A stretch of 64,000 nt of DNA from Bradyrhizobium sp. RD5-C2 (GCF_019972155.1 NZ_BOVL01000056.1:62001-126000), one strand, 5' to 3'; shown: positions 24,201 to 32,744, counted from the first letter of the stretch. Numbers and translations are program-made. The notes: generated by a model from the letters alone, not told the origin.

Positions 24201-25106
24201 ATGAGTGCATCGGCGTTACCCACTTCCGTCGATGCGCTCGAGCAGCTCTTGACGTCGCGCGGCTATCTCGCCGAACGGTCGCTCGCGACCGTGACGTATC
24301 TCGCGCTGCGCATGGGGCGGCCGCTGTTCCTCGAAGGCGAGGCCGGTGTCGGCAAGACCGAGATCGCAAAGGTCCTGTCGGCGGCGCTCGGGCGCAAGCT
24401 GATCCGCCTGCAGTGCTATGAAGGTCTCGATGTTGCCTCTGCCGTCTATGAGTGGAGCAGCGCGGCGCAGATGATCGCGATCCGGCTCGCGGAAGCCTCC
24501 GGCGATACCGATCGCGACCAGCTCGCGAGCGACATTTTCGCCGAGCGCTTCCTGATCAAGCGGCCGCTGCTGCAGGCGCTTGAGCCTGACGTCGCGGGCC
24601 CGCCGGTGCTGCTGATCGACGAACTCGACCGCGCCGACGAGGCGTTCGAGGCGTATCTCCTGGAAATCCTCAGCGACTTCCAGGTCACGATCCCCGAGCT
24701 CGGCACCGTGAAGGCGCCGGCGCCGCCGATCGTCATCATCACCTCGAACCGCACCCGCGAGATCCACGACGCGCTGAAGCGGCGCTGCCTCTATCACTGG
24801 GTGGATTATCCCACGGCCGACCGCGAGCTTGCGATCGTCAAGTCGCGGGTGCCGAACATTTCCGCAAAACTGTCGCAGCAGGTCGTCCGCTTCGTGCAGG
24901 CGCTGCGCAACCAGGATTTCTACAAGTCGCCTGGAGTCGCCGAGACCATCGACTGGGCCACCGCGCTGTCCGAGCTCGACGCGCGCTCGTTGACGCCGCA
25001 GGTGGTCGGCGACACGCTGGGCGCGCTGCTCAAGTATCAGGACGACATCGCGCGGATGCAGGGCGATGCGTTGCAGAAGACATTGAAGGAAGCGACGAGC
25101 GACTAG
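24201..25106 (+). CDS. coxD: MoxR-family AAA+ ATPase, CoxD-like
   Basis: A 301-residue AAA+ chaperone. Walker A GEAGVGKT (46-53), Walker B PPVLLIDELDRAD (about 133-145), and sensor-1 PIVIITSNRTRE are intact. In Oligotropha-type clusters CoxD acts with the von Willebrand protein CoxE in building the copper-molybdenum active site, partly unfolding apo-enzyme. The pairing with coxE downstream supports this; other MoxR-VWA pairs exist, so the CoxD name rests on the neighbourhood. The ATG at 24201 has only a weak ribosome site (GAAGA). Confidence 0.9.
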   Translation: MSASALPTSVDALEQLLTSRGYLAERSLATVTYLALRMGRPLFLEGEAGVGKTEIAKVLSAALGRKLIRLQCYEGLDVASAVYEWSSAAQMIAIRLAEASGDTDRDQLASDIFAERFLIKRPLLQALEPDVAGPPVLLIDELDRADEAFEAYLLEILSDFQVTIPELGTVKAPAPPIVIITSNRTREIHDALKRRCLYHWVDYPTADRELAIVKSRVPNISAKLSQQVVRFVQALRNQDFYKSPGVAETIDWATALSELDARSLTPQVVGDTLGALLKYQDDIARMQGDALQKTLKEATSD

Positions 25107-25133
25107 CTGGGTCGCGCGCGTTACAACATCGTT

Positions 25134-25232
25134 CGTCATTCCGGGGCGCGCCACTTGGCGCGAGCCCGGAATCCATAACCACCATCGTGAGTATGGATTC
25201 CGGGCTCTCGCTTCGCGATCCTCGGAATGACG
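25134..25232. repeat. Dispersed palindromic repeat, about 100 bp
   Basis: Outer arms CGTCATTCCGGGGC / CTCGGAATGACG (one arm slightly decayed) and inner GAGCCCGGAATCCATA / TATGGATTCCGGGCTC. It fills the coxD-coxE gap and runs almost up to the coxE start. Confidence 0.85.
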
Positions 25233-25247
25233 GGAGTGGATAGTTCG

Positions 25248-26450
25248 ATGCCCATCAACCACCTCGCGCCTCCGACCGGCCACATGGCCGACAACGTGAT
25301 CGGCTTTGCCCGCGCGCTGCGGGCGGCCGGGCTTCCCGTGGGGCCGGGCTCGGTGATCGATGCGCTCGACGCGCTGCAGTTGATCGAGGTCGGCCATCGC
25401 CTGGACTTCTACGCCACGCTGGAGGCGATCTTCGTCAAGCGCCATGAGCATGCGCTGATCTTCCGCCAGGCTTTCGAGCTGTTCTTCCGCGCCGCCGAGG
25501 AGTGGAAGAGCATGCTGGATTCGGTCCCGCTGCCCGACCACGCCAAGAAGAAGCCGCCGCCGGCCTCGCGCCGCGTCCAGGAGGCGATGGCGCCGCCGGC
25601 GAAGAGTGAGGAGCGGCCGCAGGCCCAGGAGCAGGAGCTGAAGCTCTCGGTCTCCGACAAGGAGGTGCTGCAGAAGAAGGATTTTGCGCAGATGACCGCG
25701 GCCGAGATCGCCGAGGTGACGCGCGAGATCGCCAGGATGCGGCTGCCGCAGGCCGAGCTCGTCACCCGCCGCTACCAGCCGGACGCGCGCGGCTTGCGGC
25801 TCGATATGCGGCGCACCGTGCGCAATTCGCTGCGCACCGGCGGCGAGATCATCGATATCAGGAAGCTCGGCCGGATCGAGAAGCCGGCGCCGATCGTGGC
25901 GCTGCTCGACATCTCCGGTTCGATGAGCGAGTACACCCGCCTGTTCCTGCACTTCCTGCATGCCATCACCGACTACCGCAAGCGGGTCTCGGTGTTCCTG
26001 TTCGGCACCCGCCTGACCAATGTGACGCGCGCGTTACGGGCGCGTGACCCGGACGAGGCGCTGGCGAGCTGCACTTCGTCGGTGGAAGACTGGGCCGGCG
26101 GGACACGGATCGCGACCTCGCTGCATACCTTCAACCAGCTCTGGGCCCGCCGGGTGCTCGGGCAGGGCGCCATCGTCCTCCTTATATCCGATGGACTAGA
26201 ACGCGAGGCCGATGCCAAACTGGCCTTCGAGATGGACCGTTTGCACCGCTCCTGCCGCCGCCTGATCTGGCTCAACCCGCTGCTGCGCTATTCGGGCTTC
26301 GAGGCCAAGGCGCAGGGCATCAAAATGATGCTGCCCCACGTTGACGAATTTCGCCCGGTGCATAACTTGACGTCCATCAAGGGCTTGATCGGGGCGCTGT
26401 CATCTCCGCCACCGGCGCACCACCGCAGCCTGATCCGCTCTGTAGCCTAA
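25248..26450 (+). CDS. coxE: von Willebrand factor A protein, CoxE-like
   Basis: A 400-residue cytosolic protein, partner of the MoxR-type ATPase. The C-terminal VWA domain (about 217-380) has a perfect metal-dependent adhesion site D221-x-S223-x-S225 in DISGSMSEY, plus the later threonine and aspartate positions (GGTRIATSL, LISDGLERE). The N-terminal half (DNVIGFARALRAAGLPVGPGSVIDAL...) is the usual CoxE helical domain, followed by a charged linker (about 100-150). I chose the ATG at 25248; an earlier in-frame ATG at 25227 lies inside the palindromic repeat. CoxE-type proteins recruit client metalloenzymes to the ATPase. Confidence 0.9.
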   Translation: MPINHLAPPTGHMADNVIGFARALRAAGLPVGPGSVIDALDALQLIEVGHRLDFYATLEAIFVKRHEHALIFRQAFELFFRAAEEWKSMLDSVPLPDHAKKKPPPASRRVQEAMAPPAKSEERPQAQEQELKLSVSDKEVLQKKDFAQMTAAEIAEVTREIARMRLPQAELVTRRYQPDARGLRLDMRRTVRNSLRTGGEIIDIRKLGRIEKPAPIVALLDISGSMSEYTRLFLHFLHAITDYRKRVSVFLFGTRLTNVTRALRARDPDEALASCTSSVEDWAGGTRIATSLHTFNQLWARRVLGQGAIVLLISDGLEREADAKLAFEMDRLHRSCRRLIWLNPLLRYSGFEAKAQGIKMMLPHVDEFRPVHNLTSIKGLIGALSSPPPAHHRSLIRSVA

Positions 26451-26479
26451 GAAGCCTGACCCGATAGCAGGAGGCCACC

Positions 26480-26803
26480 ATGCTGAACCGCGACGAAGAC
26501 ATCCTTCAGGCCGCCGAGACCTGGCAGAAACAGGGCCATGGCGTGGCGCTCGCCACCGTGGTCGAGACCTGGGGCTCGGCGCCGCGCCCGGCCGGCTCGA
26601 GCCTCGTCATCAATGACGACGGCACGTTCTTGGGCTCGGTCTCGGGCGGCTGCGTCGAAGGCGCCGTGGTCACCGAGGCGCTCGATGTGATCGCGAGCGG
26701 CCAGCCCAAAATGCTCGAATTCGGCGTCGCCGACGAGACGGCCTGGAATGTCGGCCTGTCCTGCGGCGGCACCATCCGCGTCTTCGTCGAGAAGGTCGGT
26801 TAG
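26480..26803 (+). CDS. XdhC/CoxI-domain protein, short form
   Basis: A 107-residue protein made only of the N-terminal XdhC/CoxI domain: GHGVALATVVETWGSAPRPAGSSLVINDDG, GSVSGGCVEGAVVTEAL and GLSCGGTIRVFVE. The family binds the molybdenum cofactor and inserts the matured form into xanthine-dehydrogenase-type enzymes. Normally this domain is joined to a Rossmann domain; here the latter is encoded by the next gene, only two bases away. GGAGG lies seven bases before the ATG. The pair may assemble as one functional unit. Confidence 0.9.
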   Translation: MLNRDEDILQAAETWQKQGHGVALATVVETWGSAPRPAGSSLVINDDGTFLGSVSGGCVEGAVVTEALDVIASGQPKMLEFGVADETAWNVGLSCGGTIRVFVEKVG

Positions 26804-26805
26804 CC

Positions 26806-27507
26806 GTGAAACTCGAGATCCTCAAAGAGCTCAACGCCGAACGCGCCGCGCGCCGTCCGGTCGTCATCGTCACCGACACCGCCAATGGCGAGCAGCGCCT
26901 GGTGAAGGCTGCGGACATCGCCGCCGATCCGCTGCGCGCCGAACTGTCAAAGCAGCTCAGGATGGGCAAGAGTGGCAATGTCGAGGTTGCAGGCAAAAAA
27001 CTGTTCCTCAACGTCTACGCGCCGACCGCAAAGCTCGTGATCATCGGTGCGGTCCATATCAGCCAGGCCCTGGCGCCGCTGGCGCGCTCGCTCGACTATG
27101 ACGTGACCGTGGTCGATCCGCGCACGGCGTTTGCAAGCCCGGAGCGTTTCCCCGACGTGCCGCTGGTCGCCGAATGGCCCGATGTCGCGCTGCCGCCGCT
27201 CAACGTCGATCACTACACCGCGTTCGTCGCGGTAACGCATGATCCGAAGATCGACGATCCGGCGCTGCTGCACGCCTTCGACCGCGACTGCTTCTACATC
27301 GGCGCCCTCGGCTCGCGGAAGACGCACGCCAAGCGCGCAGAGCGGCTGCGCGCGCAGGGCGCCAAGGACAGCGACATCGCGCGCATCCACGCGCCGATCG
27401 GGCTGGACATCGGCGCGGTGTCGCCGTCGGAGATCGCGGTCGCGATCATGGCCGAAATCACCGCGCAGCTGCGTTTGCCTCCCAAGGAAAAAGAAGAAGC
27501 GGCATGA
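26806..27507 (+). CDS. XdhC-type Rossmann-domain protein
   Basis: A 233-residue protein. The second half is the XdhC Rossmann domain: KLVIIGAVHISQALAPLARSLDYDVTVVDPRTAFA, YTAFVAVTHDPKIDDPALLHA and FYIGALGSRKTHAKRAERL, ending in GLDIGAVSPSEIAVAIMAEI. The first part (1-70) is a degenerate cap. Start is GTG at 26806, two bases after the stop of the CoxI-domain gene; its stop overlaps the next start (ATGA). Together with its neighbours it serves molybdenum-cofactor sulfuration or insertion. Confidence 0.9.
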   Translation: MKLEILKELNAERAARRPVVIVTDTANGEQRLVKAADIAADPLRAELSKQLRMGKSGNVEVAGKKLFLNVYAPTAKLVIIGAVHISQALAPLARSLDYDVTVVDPRTAFASPERFPDVPLVAEWPDVALPPLNVDHYTAFVAVTHDPKIDDPALLHAFDRDCFYIGALGSRKTHAKRAERLRAQGAKDSDIARIHAPIGLDIGAVSPSEIAVAIMAEITAQLRLPPKEKEEAA

Positions 27508-29108
27508 AGTTCGGTCCCGCCAGTCCGGCCGACGCGATTGGCGGCGTCACCGTGCATACGCTCCGCCAGGGCACGCTGGTGCTCAAGAAGGGCACCACGA
27601 TCGGCCCTGACGAGGTCGAGGCGCTGACCAGGGCCGGCGTCGAGGACGTCGTCGTGGTGCGGCTCGAGGAGGGCGATGTCTCCGAGGACGTCGCGGCCGC
27701 CAGCATCGCGCAGGCAGTGGCGGGCGAGGGCGTCAATGTCGAGCGCGCCTTCACCGGCCGCGCCAATCTGTTCGCGGCGCGCCCCGGCGTGCTGGTGGTC
27801 GACCGCGCCGCGGTCGATCGCATCAACGGCGTCGACGAGGCCATCACCTTTGCGACGCTTGCGGCGTTCAAGCCGGTGGTCGAAGGCGAGATGATCGCGA
27901 CCGTCAAGCTGATCCCGTTCGGCGTCGAGGGCCGCTTACGCGATGCGGCCGTGGCCGTCGCCGGCAAGGGCACGCTGCGGATCGCGCCCTACACGATCAA
28001 GAAGGTCGGCGTGGTCTCGACCCTGCTGCCGGGCCTCGCGCCGAAGGTGATCGACAAGACGCTGCGCGTCACCGCCGAACGTCTGGCGCCGGCCGGCGCC
28101 ACCATCATCGCCGAGCGCCGCGTGCCGCATGATGAAACCGTGCTCGCGGCCTCGATCGAGGAATTGCTCGGCCTCGGGGCCGAACTCGTCATCGTGTTCG
28201 GGGCGTCCGCGATCGCCGACCGCCGCGACGTGATCCCGGCCGCCATCACCGAGATCGGCGGCGCCATCGAGCATTTCGGCATGCCGGTCGATCCCGGCAA
28301 TCTGCTGTTGATCGGCAGCGCCGGCGGCGTGCCGGTGCTGGGCGCGCCGGGCTGCGCGCGCTCGCCGGTCGAGAACGGTTTTGACTGGGTGCTGATGCGG
28401 CTGCTCGCCGGCATCAAGGTGACGCGGTCCGATCTCACCGGCATGGGCGTCGGCGGTCTTCTGATGGAGATCGTGACGCGGCCGCAGCCGCGCACCGTCC
28501 CCGACACCGAAGGCAACCGCAACGTCGCGGCGATCGTGCTCGCTGCCGGACGTTCGACCCGGATGGGCGGTCCGAACAAGCTGCTCGCCGAGCTCGACGG
28601 CAAGAAGCTCGCGCGCATCGTCGCCGAGCAGGCGCTGGCCTCGAAGGCCTCGGAGGTGATCGTCGTCACCGGGCACCAGGCCACGCTCGTCGAGCAGGCG
28701 CTTGATGGACTCAAGGTCAGGTTCGTCCGCAACCCGGATTTCGCCGGTGGCCTTGCCAGCTCGGTGAAAGCCGGCATCTCGGCGGTCTCCGACGGCGTCG
28801 ATGGCGCGGTGGTCTGCCTCGGTGACATGCCGCTGATCGATTCGAAGCTGATCGATCGCCTGATCGAAAACTTCGCGCCCGACCGCGGCCATCTGATCGC
28901 GGTCCCCGTCAGCGAGGGCCGCCGCGGCAATCCGGTGTTGTGGTCGCGGCGCTTCTTCAGGGAATTGATGACGCTCGACGGCGACATCGGCGCCCGTCAT
29001 CTGATCGCCAAGCATGCCGAGGTGGTCGCGGAGGTCCCGGTCGAAGGCAACAGCGCCTTCCTCGACATCGACACGCCGCAGGCGCTGGAAGCGGCAAGGC
29101 GGGGCTAG
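27504..29108 (+). CDS. Fusion of molybdopterin-binding domain and MobA-like cytidylyltransferase
   Basis: A 534-residue two-domain protein. Residues 1-340 resemble the MoeA/MogA-type molybdopterin-binding (MoCF) proteins: VKLIPFGVEGR, VVSTLLPG, LVIVFGASAIADRRDVIPAAI and GNLLLIGSAGGVPVLGAPGCARSP. Residues 345-534 are a nucleotidyltransferase with LAAGRSTRMGGPNKL (346-360), CLGDMPLID and GRRGNPVLW, as in MocA/MobA, which attach CMP or GMP to the cofactor. Xanthine-dehydrogenase-type enzymes use the cytosine form, so MocA-like activity is likely. It overlaps the XdhC gene by four bases and closes the cluster. Confidence 0.88.
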   Translation: MKFGPASPADAIGGVTVHTLRQGTLVLKKGTTIGPDEVEALTRAGVEDVVVVRLEEGDVSEDVAAASIAQAVAGEGVNVERAFTGRANLFAARPGVLVVDRAAVDRINGVDEAITFATLAAFKPVVEGEMIATVKLIPFGVEGRLRDAAVAVAGKGTLRIAPYTIKKVGVVSTLLPGLAPKVIDKTLRVTAERLAPAGATIIAERRVPHDETVLAASIEELLGLGAELVIVFGASAIADRRDVIPAAITEIGGAIEHFGMPVDPGNLLLIGSAGGVPVLGAPGCARSPVENGFDWVLMRLLAGIKVTRSDLTGMGVGGLLMEIVTRPQPRTVPDTEGNRNVAAIVLAAGRSTRMGGPNKLLAELDGKKLARIVAEQALASKASEVIVVTGHQATLVEQALDGLKVRFVRNPDFAGGLASSVKAGISAVSDGVDGAVVCLGDMPLIDSKLIDRLIENFAPDRGHLIAVPVSEGRRGNPVLWSRRFFRELMTLDGDIGARHLIAKHAEVVAEVPVEGNSAFLDIDTPQALEAARRG

Positions 29109-29118
29109 CTCCATCCGC

Positions 29119-29146
29119 CGTCGTCCCGGCGAAGGCCGGGACGACG
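29119..29146. repeat. Short palindrome after the molybdenum cluster
   Basis: CGTCGTCCCGGC, a GAAG loop region and GCCGGGACGACG form a 12-bp stem. The sequence resembles the GC-rich dispersed palindromes common in Bradyrhizobium; it might also act as a transcription end for the cox-like cluster, though no T-run follows. Confidence 0.65.
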
Positions 29147-29233
29147 TGCAGATAGAACTCGCTTCAACCCGTCATTCACCATCTGGAAACGACCCCTGCG
29201 TACAGTCCGCGCCGGACTTTGGGGGATTTCCGC

Positions 29234-29641
29234 TTGATCATTTCGACCGCCGCCGCGCAGCGTCGCGCGCTGACGATTCTCGTCCTGACATTGCTGCTCG
29301 GTGCCACGCGTTTCTCCGTGGAAACCTTCGTCCCCAAGGCTCACGCCGCCGGCGCGTTCGCGGTCGGCAAATGCGGGGCGTATGGCCAGGCCTACGACTA
29401 TCCGGCGGAGGGCGCGGCGCGCGCCGCGGCGCTGAAGCAGTGCAAGGGCGATTGCACCACGGTCACCATGAAGCGCGCCTGCGCCGCGCTTGCGGTCGAC
29501 ATGAAGAATCCCTGCGGCGCCCATGGCTACGCAGTGGCGCCGAAGATCTCGAGCTCGCTCAATGCCGCGACCAAGAAATGCTACGACTACGGCGGCAAGG
29601 AATGCGTGATCCGCGCCTGGGCCTGCGACGCCAAGGGGTAG
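29234..29641 (+). CDS. Secreted DUF4189 protein
   Basis: A 135-residue exported protein. A signal peptide (about 1-30, ALTILVLTLLLGATRF...PKAHA) is followed by GAFAVGKCGAYGQAYDYPAEGAARAAALKQC, the hallmark of DUF4189, with paired cysteines across the rest (C at ...GDCTTV, RACAAL, NPCGAHG, KKCYDY, KECVIR, AWACDA) likely forming disulfides in the periplasm. Start is TTG at 29234: GGGGGA lies seven bases upstream, and another in-frame TTG at 29219 overlaps that site. No function is established for the family that I can apply here. Confidence 0.75.
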   Translation: MIISTAAAQRRALTILVLTLLLGATRFSVETFVPKAHAAGAFAVGKCGAYGQAYDYPAEGAARAAALKQCKGDCTTVTMKRACAALAVDMKNPCGAHGYAVAPKISSSLNAATKKCYDYGGKECVIRAWACDAKG

Positions 29642-29666
29642 GCGGAGCCGGCGCGCCATCCGTTGA

Positions 29667-31100
29667 TCATTTCTCCACCTGCAACGCCGCGATGGTTTCC
29701 CGCACCAGCCGCTCGGTCGCGACGCGGTCGTCGTTTGGCGTATAGGACCAGCCGATCCGGACGATCACGAGATCCTGCGACGGAATTACGATGGTGTACT
29801 GGCCCTGGCTGCCGGCGGCCATGAAACTGTCGGCCGGAAAGCCGCCGGCGATGCGGCTGCGCGCGGCGGGCGCATCACCGCGCTGGGTCCAGAAGCCGGC
29901 ACCGTAGCTGTATTCCTCGGCGCTTGGCGGCGTCAGCGTCGACGCATAATCGACCCAGCCCTCGGGCAGCAGGCGACGCCCGCGCTCGGTGACGCCGTCT
30001 CGCAGGTAGAACTGGCCGAAACGCGCCCAGTCGCGGGCGCTGGCCCAGAGATGGATCGTGCCGAGCGGAACGCCGGCGCTGTCATATTCCAGCGTGGCGT
30101 GCCGGAAGCCGAGCGGTTCGAACAATTCGCGCGTGATGAACTGCCGTGTCGCGTCGGCCGTCCCGCCGGCCAGGTTGCGGATGATCCGCGACAGCAGCAC
30201 GAAATTGCAGTTGGTGTAGCGCCACTCCTCGCCCGGTTTTGCCCGCAAGCCCAGGCTGGCCGCGAAGCCCGACTGGTCGGCCATGTCGTATTCCATCTGG
30301 GTGTCGGGATCGAAGATGGTCGAGAATCCCGAGGTGTGCGCCGAGTCGCCGCCGCTGAGACCGCTCGTCATGCGCAGCAGCTGATCTGGCGTGATTGGCC
30401 GCCGCGGGTCCTGCGGCTTCGACCATTCGGCGATCGGCGCCGACGCATGCATGTCGAGCTTTCCGCTCCGTACCAGAATCCCGAGCAACGCATTGGTCAC
30501 CGATTTGGTCATCGACCAGCCGATCAACGGCGTCGCCGGCGTTACCCCCGGCGCATAACGCTCGCCGACGATGTGACCGTGTTGCAGGACCACGACGGCC
30601 TTGGTGAAACGGCGCGGCCCTGTGTCGGATTCGGCGAACGCATGGTCCAGCGCATCGGCCAATCCGGCGTTCACCGGCGCGACGACGTCGGGACCTGCGA
30701 GCGGCGGTAGCCCCGCGCTTGACGACGTCGGATCGCCGGCGTCGCCGCGGAAGAAGCGCGCCTCGCGTCCGGGATGCAGCACGCGGCATCCGAACGGGCC
30801 GTCATGCACCGCACGGCTCTCGATCAGGCCGGCGAGGCTGGTCCGCACCTCCCGGTGCCGGCGGTCGACCTCGTAGCGCAGCAGACCGCCGAGCGGGCCG
30901 AGCTTGGGCTTGATCGCCTCGTCGAAGAATTGCGTCGGGTCGAGGCCGGCCACGAAGGTCGCCGAGCACAGCTGGTGGCTGGCAAAATGCACGGGAACGC
31001 CGGCGGCGCGGGCCAGGGCGTCGCGGCCGACGAATGCGGCGGCCGATCCAAGGCAGGCCATGGCCGAAGCGAGCTTCCAGTTCCTTCGTAGCGAGATCAT
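29667..31100 (-). CDS. Serine beta-lactamase-like hydrolase (class C / esterase family)
   Basis: A 477-residue protein with the penicillin-binding/beta-lactamase fold. The nucleophile motif is S196-M-T-K199 and the second motif is Y295-T-N297. A hydrophobic stretch at the N-terminus (ASAMACLGSAAAFVGRDALARAAG) suggests export or membrane attachment. The long region before the nucleophile, the WARFGQFYLRDG segment and GYDSAGVPLGTIHL-type substrate strands recall 6-aminohexanoate-dimer hydrolases and related esterases more than antibiotic-resistance enzymes. It diverges from the Crp/Fnr gene with only 92 bp between them. Confidence 0.85.
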   Translation of the reverse strand: MISLRRNWKLASAMACLGSAAAFVGRDALARAAGVPVHFASHQLCSATFVAGLDPTQFFDEAIKPKLGPLGGLLRYEVDRRHREVRTSLAGLIESRAVHDGPFGCRVLHPGREARFFRGDAGDPTSSSAGLPPLAGPDVVAPVNAGLADALDHAFAESDTGPRRFTKAVVVLQHGHIVGERYAPGVTPATPLIGWSMTKSVTNALLGILVRSGKLDMHASAPIAEWSKPQDPRRPITPDQLLRMTSGLSGGDSAHTSGFSTIFDPDTQMEYDMADQSGFAASLGLRAKPGEEWRYTNCNFVLLSRIIRNLAGGTADATRQFITRELFEPLGFRHATLEYDSAGVPLGTIHLWASARDWARFGQFYLRDGVTERGRRLLPEGWVDYASTLTPPSAEEYSYGAGFWTQRGDAPAARSRIAGGFPADSFMAAGSQGQYTIVIPSQDLVIVRIGWSYTPNDDRVATERLVRETIAALQVEK

Positions 31101-31101
31101 T

Positions 31102-31132
31102 CACGGCACCCACTGATGTTGCGTGGGCCGTG
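31102..31132. promoter_or_regulatory. Imperfect inverted repeat between divergent genes
   Basis: CACGG.CCCAC (31102-31113) and GTGGG.CGTG (31123-31132) face each other across nine bases, right before the hydrolase start. It could be an operator for the adjacent Crp/Fnr-type regulator, but it does not match the TTGAT-N4-ATCAA consensus. Confidence 0.3.
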
Positions 31133-31192
31133 GCATAACCGCATCATGCACCGGCCGTCTGTCGGCGGCCCGACACAGAGCACGGGGATGTG

Positions 31193-31963
31193 ATGCAGGC
31201 GAAAGCAGCGACGAGCGAGGCCGGCCGATCGGTTGCGATGACGCCTGCCCAACGCGCCGTGCTCGAGAGCAGCGAATGGTTTGCCGCGCTCGATCCTGCA
31301 TTCCAGCAGGCGATCGTCGTGTCGTCGCGCGTAATGACGCTGCCGGCCGGCGGCGCAGTGTTCCACCGTGGCGATCCCTGCGACGGCATCTATTGCGTGC
31401 TGTCGGGCGCGGTCTGCTTCAGCGGCAGCGCGCCATCGGGCCGTGGATCGATCGCCGCGCTGGTCGAGGCGCCGCAATGGTTCGGCGAGATCGGGCTGTT
31501 CGACGGCGGCCAGCGCACCCACGATGCGCTCGCCGACCTGGCTTCGACCGTGCTGCATCTGCCGCTGCGCCACTTGACGAAGATCCTCGCCGACGATCCC
31601 GGGCGATGGCGGCAACTCGGGTTGCTGTTGGTGCGCAAGCTGCGGATCGCGCTCACGCTGCTGGAGGATATGGCGCTGGAGCCGCCGCGGGTGCGGCTGG
31701 CGCGCTGCCTGATCAACCTGTTGGAAGGCTATGGCCAGCGCAAGGCCGCGCCGTCATACAGCCTGCGCGTCTCGCAGGAGCGGCTCGGCATGATGCTCTC
31801 GCTCAGCCGCCAGACCGTGAACGAGCTGCTCCGACACCTCGAGCGGGATGAGGTTATTCAATGCCGGCGCGGCGGCGTCCGTATCCTCGACCTGGGGCAG
31901 CTCGCCGAGGTCGCGCACGGCGGCGCTGCAGGAAACGAACGTCAGCGCCCAATGGGCAGATGA
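31193..31963 (+). CDS. Crp/Fnr-family transcriptional regulator
   Basis: A 256-residue regulator. The cyclic-nucleotide-type sensor domain spans about 25-140 (PAGGAVFHRGDPCDGIYCVLSGAVCFSG, APQWFGEIGLFDGGQRTHDALA), and the Crp-type helix-turn-helix is at about 185-215 (RVSQERLGMMLSLSRQTVNELLRHLERDEVI). It lacks the N-terminal cysteine cluster of Fnr proteins, so oxygen sensing by an iron-sulfur centre is unlikely. The ATG at 31193 was chosen over the overlapping GTG three bases earlier. It diverges from the hydrolase gene, a plausible target. Confidence 0.9.
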   Translation: MQAKAATSEAGRSVAMTPAQRAVLESSEWFAALDPAFQQAIVVSSRVMTLPAGGAVFHRGDPCDGIYCVLSGAVCFSGSAPSGRGSIAALVEAPQWFGEIGLFDGGQRTHDALADLASTVLHLPLRHLTKILADDPGRWRQLGLLLVRKLRIALTLLEDMALEPPRVRLARCLINLLEGYGQRKAAPSYSLRVSQERLGMMLSLSRQTVNELLRHLERDEVIQCRRGGVRILDLGQLAEVAHGGAAGNERQRPMGR

Positions 31964-32017
31964 GATCTGCACCGTGCGGACTGGTACTCGCCACCTGCGT
32001 GCGGCTAGACTTGCCGC

Positions 32018-32428
32018 ATGCAGTTCGACACCAAGATCGCGGTCGTGATCCGCACCGACCTGGAAGTCTGGCAGAAGCTCAACGTGGCGTCGTTTCTCGC
32101 CGGTGGCATCGCAGCTTCCTTCCCCGAATGCATCGGCGAGAATTACGAGGACGGCTCGGGGACCAAATATCTGTCCCTGATCGGCCAGCCGATCCTGATC
32201 TATGGCGCCGACCGCGCGCAGTTGTCGCGCGCGCTGGAACGCGCGCTGGCGCGCGACGTGAAACCTGCGCTCTACACCGAGGACATGTTCAAGACTACGC
32301 ATGATGCCGCCAACCGCGAGGTGGTGAGGGCGGTGGCACGCACTGAACTCAACCTGGTCGGCCTTGCCTTGCGCGCCGAGCGCAAGGTGGTCGACAAGAT
32401 CCTCGATGGGCTGAAGTTTCACACGTAG
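32018..32428 (+). CDS. DUF2000 family protein
   Basis: A 136-residue cytosolic protein of the DUF2000 family, which has a peptidyl-tRNA hydrolase 2-like fold. Recognisable parts are MQFDTKIAVVIRTDLEVWQKLNVASFLAGGI, PILIYGADRAQLSRALERAL and the C-terminal VGLALRAERKVVDKILDGLKFH. No enzymatic role has been shown for the family to my knowledge. It follows the Crp/Fnr gene by 54 bp on the same strand and may be co-transcribed. The ATG at 32018 begins at the conserved first strand. Confidence 0.82.
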   Translation: MQFDTKIAVVIRTDLEVWQKLNVASFLAGGIAASFPECIGENYEDGSGTKYLSLIGQPILIYGADRAQLSRALERALARDVKPALYTEDMFKTTHDAANREVVRAVARTELNLVGLALRAERKVVDKILDGLKFHT

Positions 32429-32446
32429 CGACCCAACTCCTTCCGT

Positions 32447-32549
32447 CGTCATTCCGGGGCTCGCGGAGCGAGAGCCCGGAATCCATTCAACCATTTGTTT
32501 TGTGGTCCGATGGATTCCGGGCTCGTGCTTCGCACGCCCCGGAATGACG
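32447..32549. repeat. Dispersed palindromic repeat, about 100 bp
   Basis: Outer arms CGTCATTCCGGGGC / GCCCCGGAATGACG, inner GAGCCCGGAATCCAT / ATGGATTCCGGGCTC. It lies just downstream of the DUF2000 gene. From here to 32744 I see no gene. Confidence 0.88.
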
Positions 32550-32744
32550 AAGAGGGTGTTGCTTGTTGTGCGGGACCCATGTGGCGATCGGACCCGGCTT
32601 TCGCTGCGCCCCTGATCCACAGATGGGTGGGAATAAGTAGCAAGCTCGGGTGGTTAGGCCGCGGGATCGCGGTCGTATGCGCGGATGCCAGCCTGAACCC
32701 GCAACAGGAACAGCTGGCGCCGGCGGACGTTTTCCTCGATCTCA

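Noticed and set aside
24216..25961. 581-codon minus-strand frame over coxD and coxE
   Set aside because: Crosses two well-defined genes and a palindromic repeat, low-complexity composition typical of antisense frames.
29667..31100. Antibiotic-resistance beta-lactamase
   Set aside because: SMTK and YTN motifs fit the broad serine hydrolase family; length of 477 residues and flanking segments fit esterase or oligomer hydrolase members better, and there is no ampR-type neighbour.
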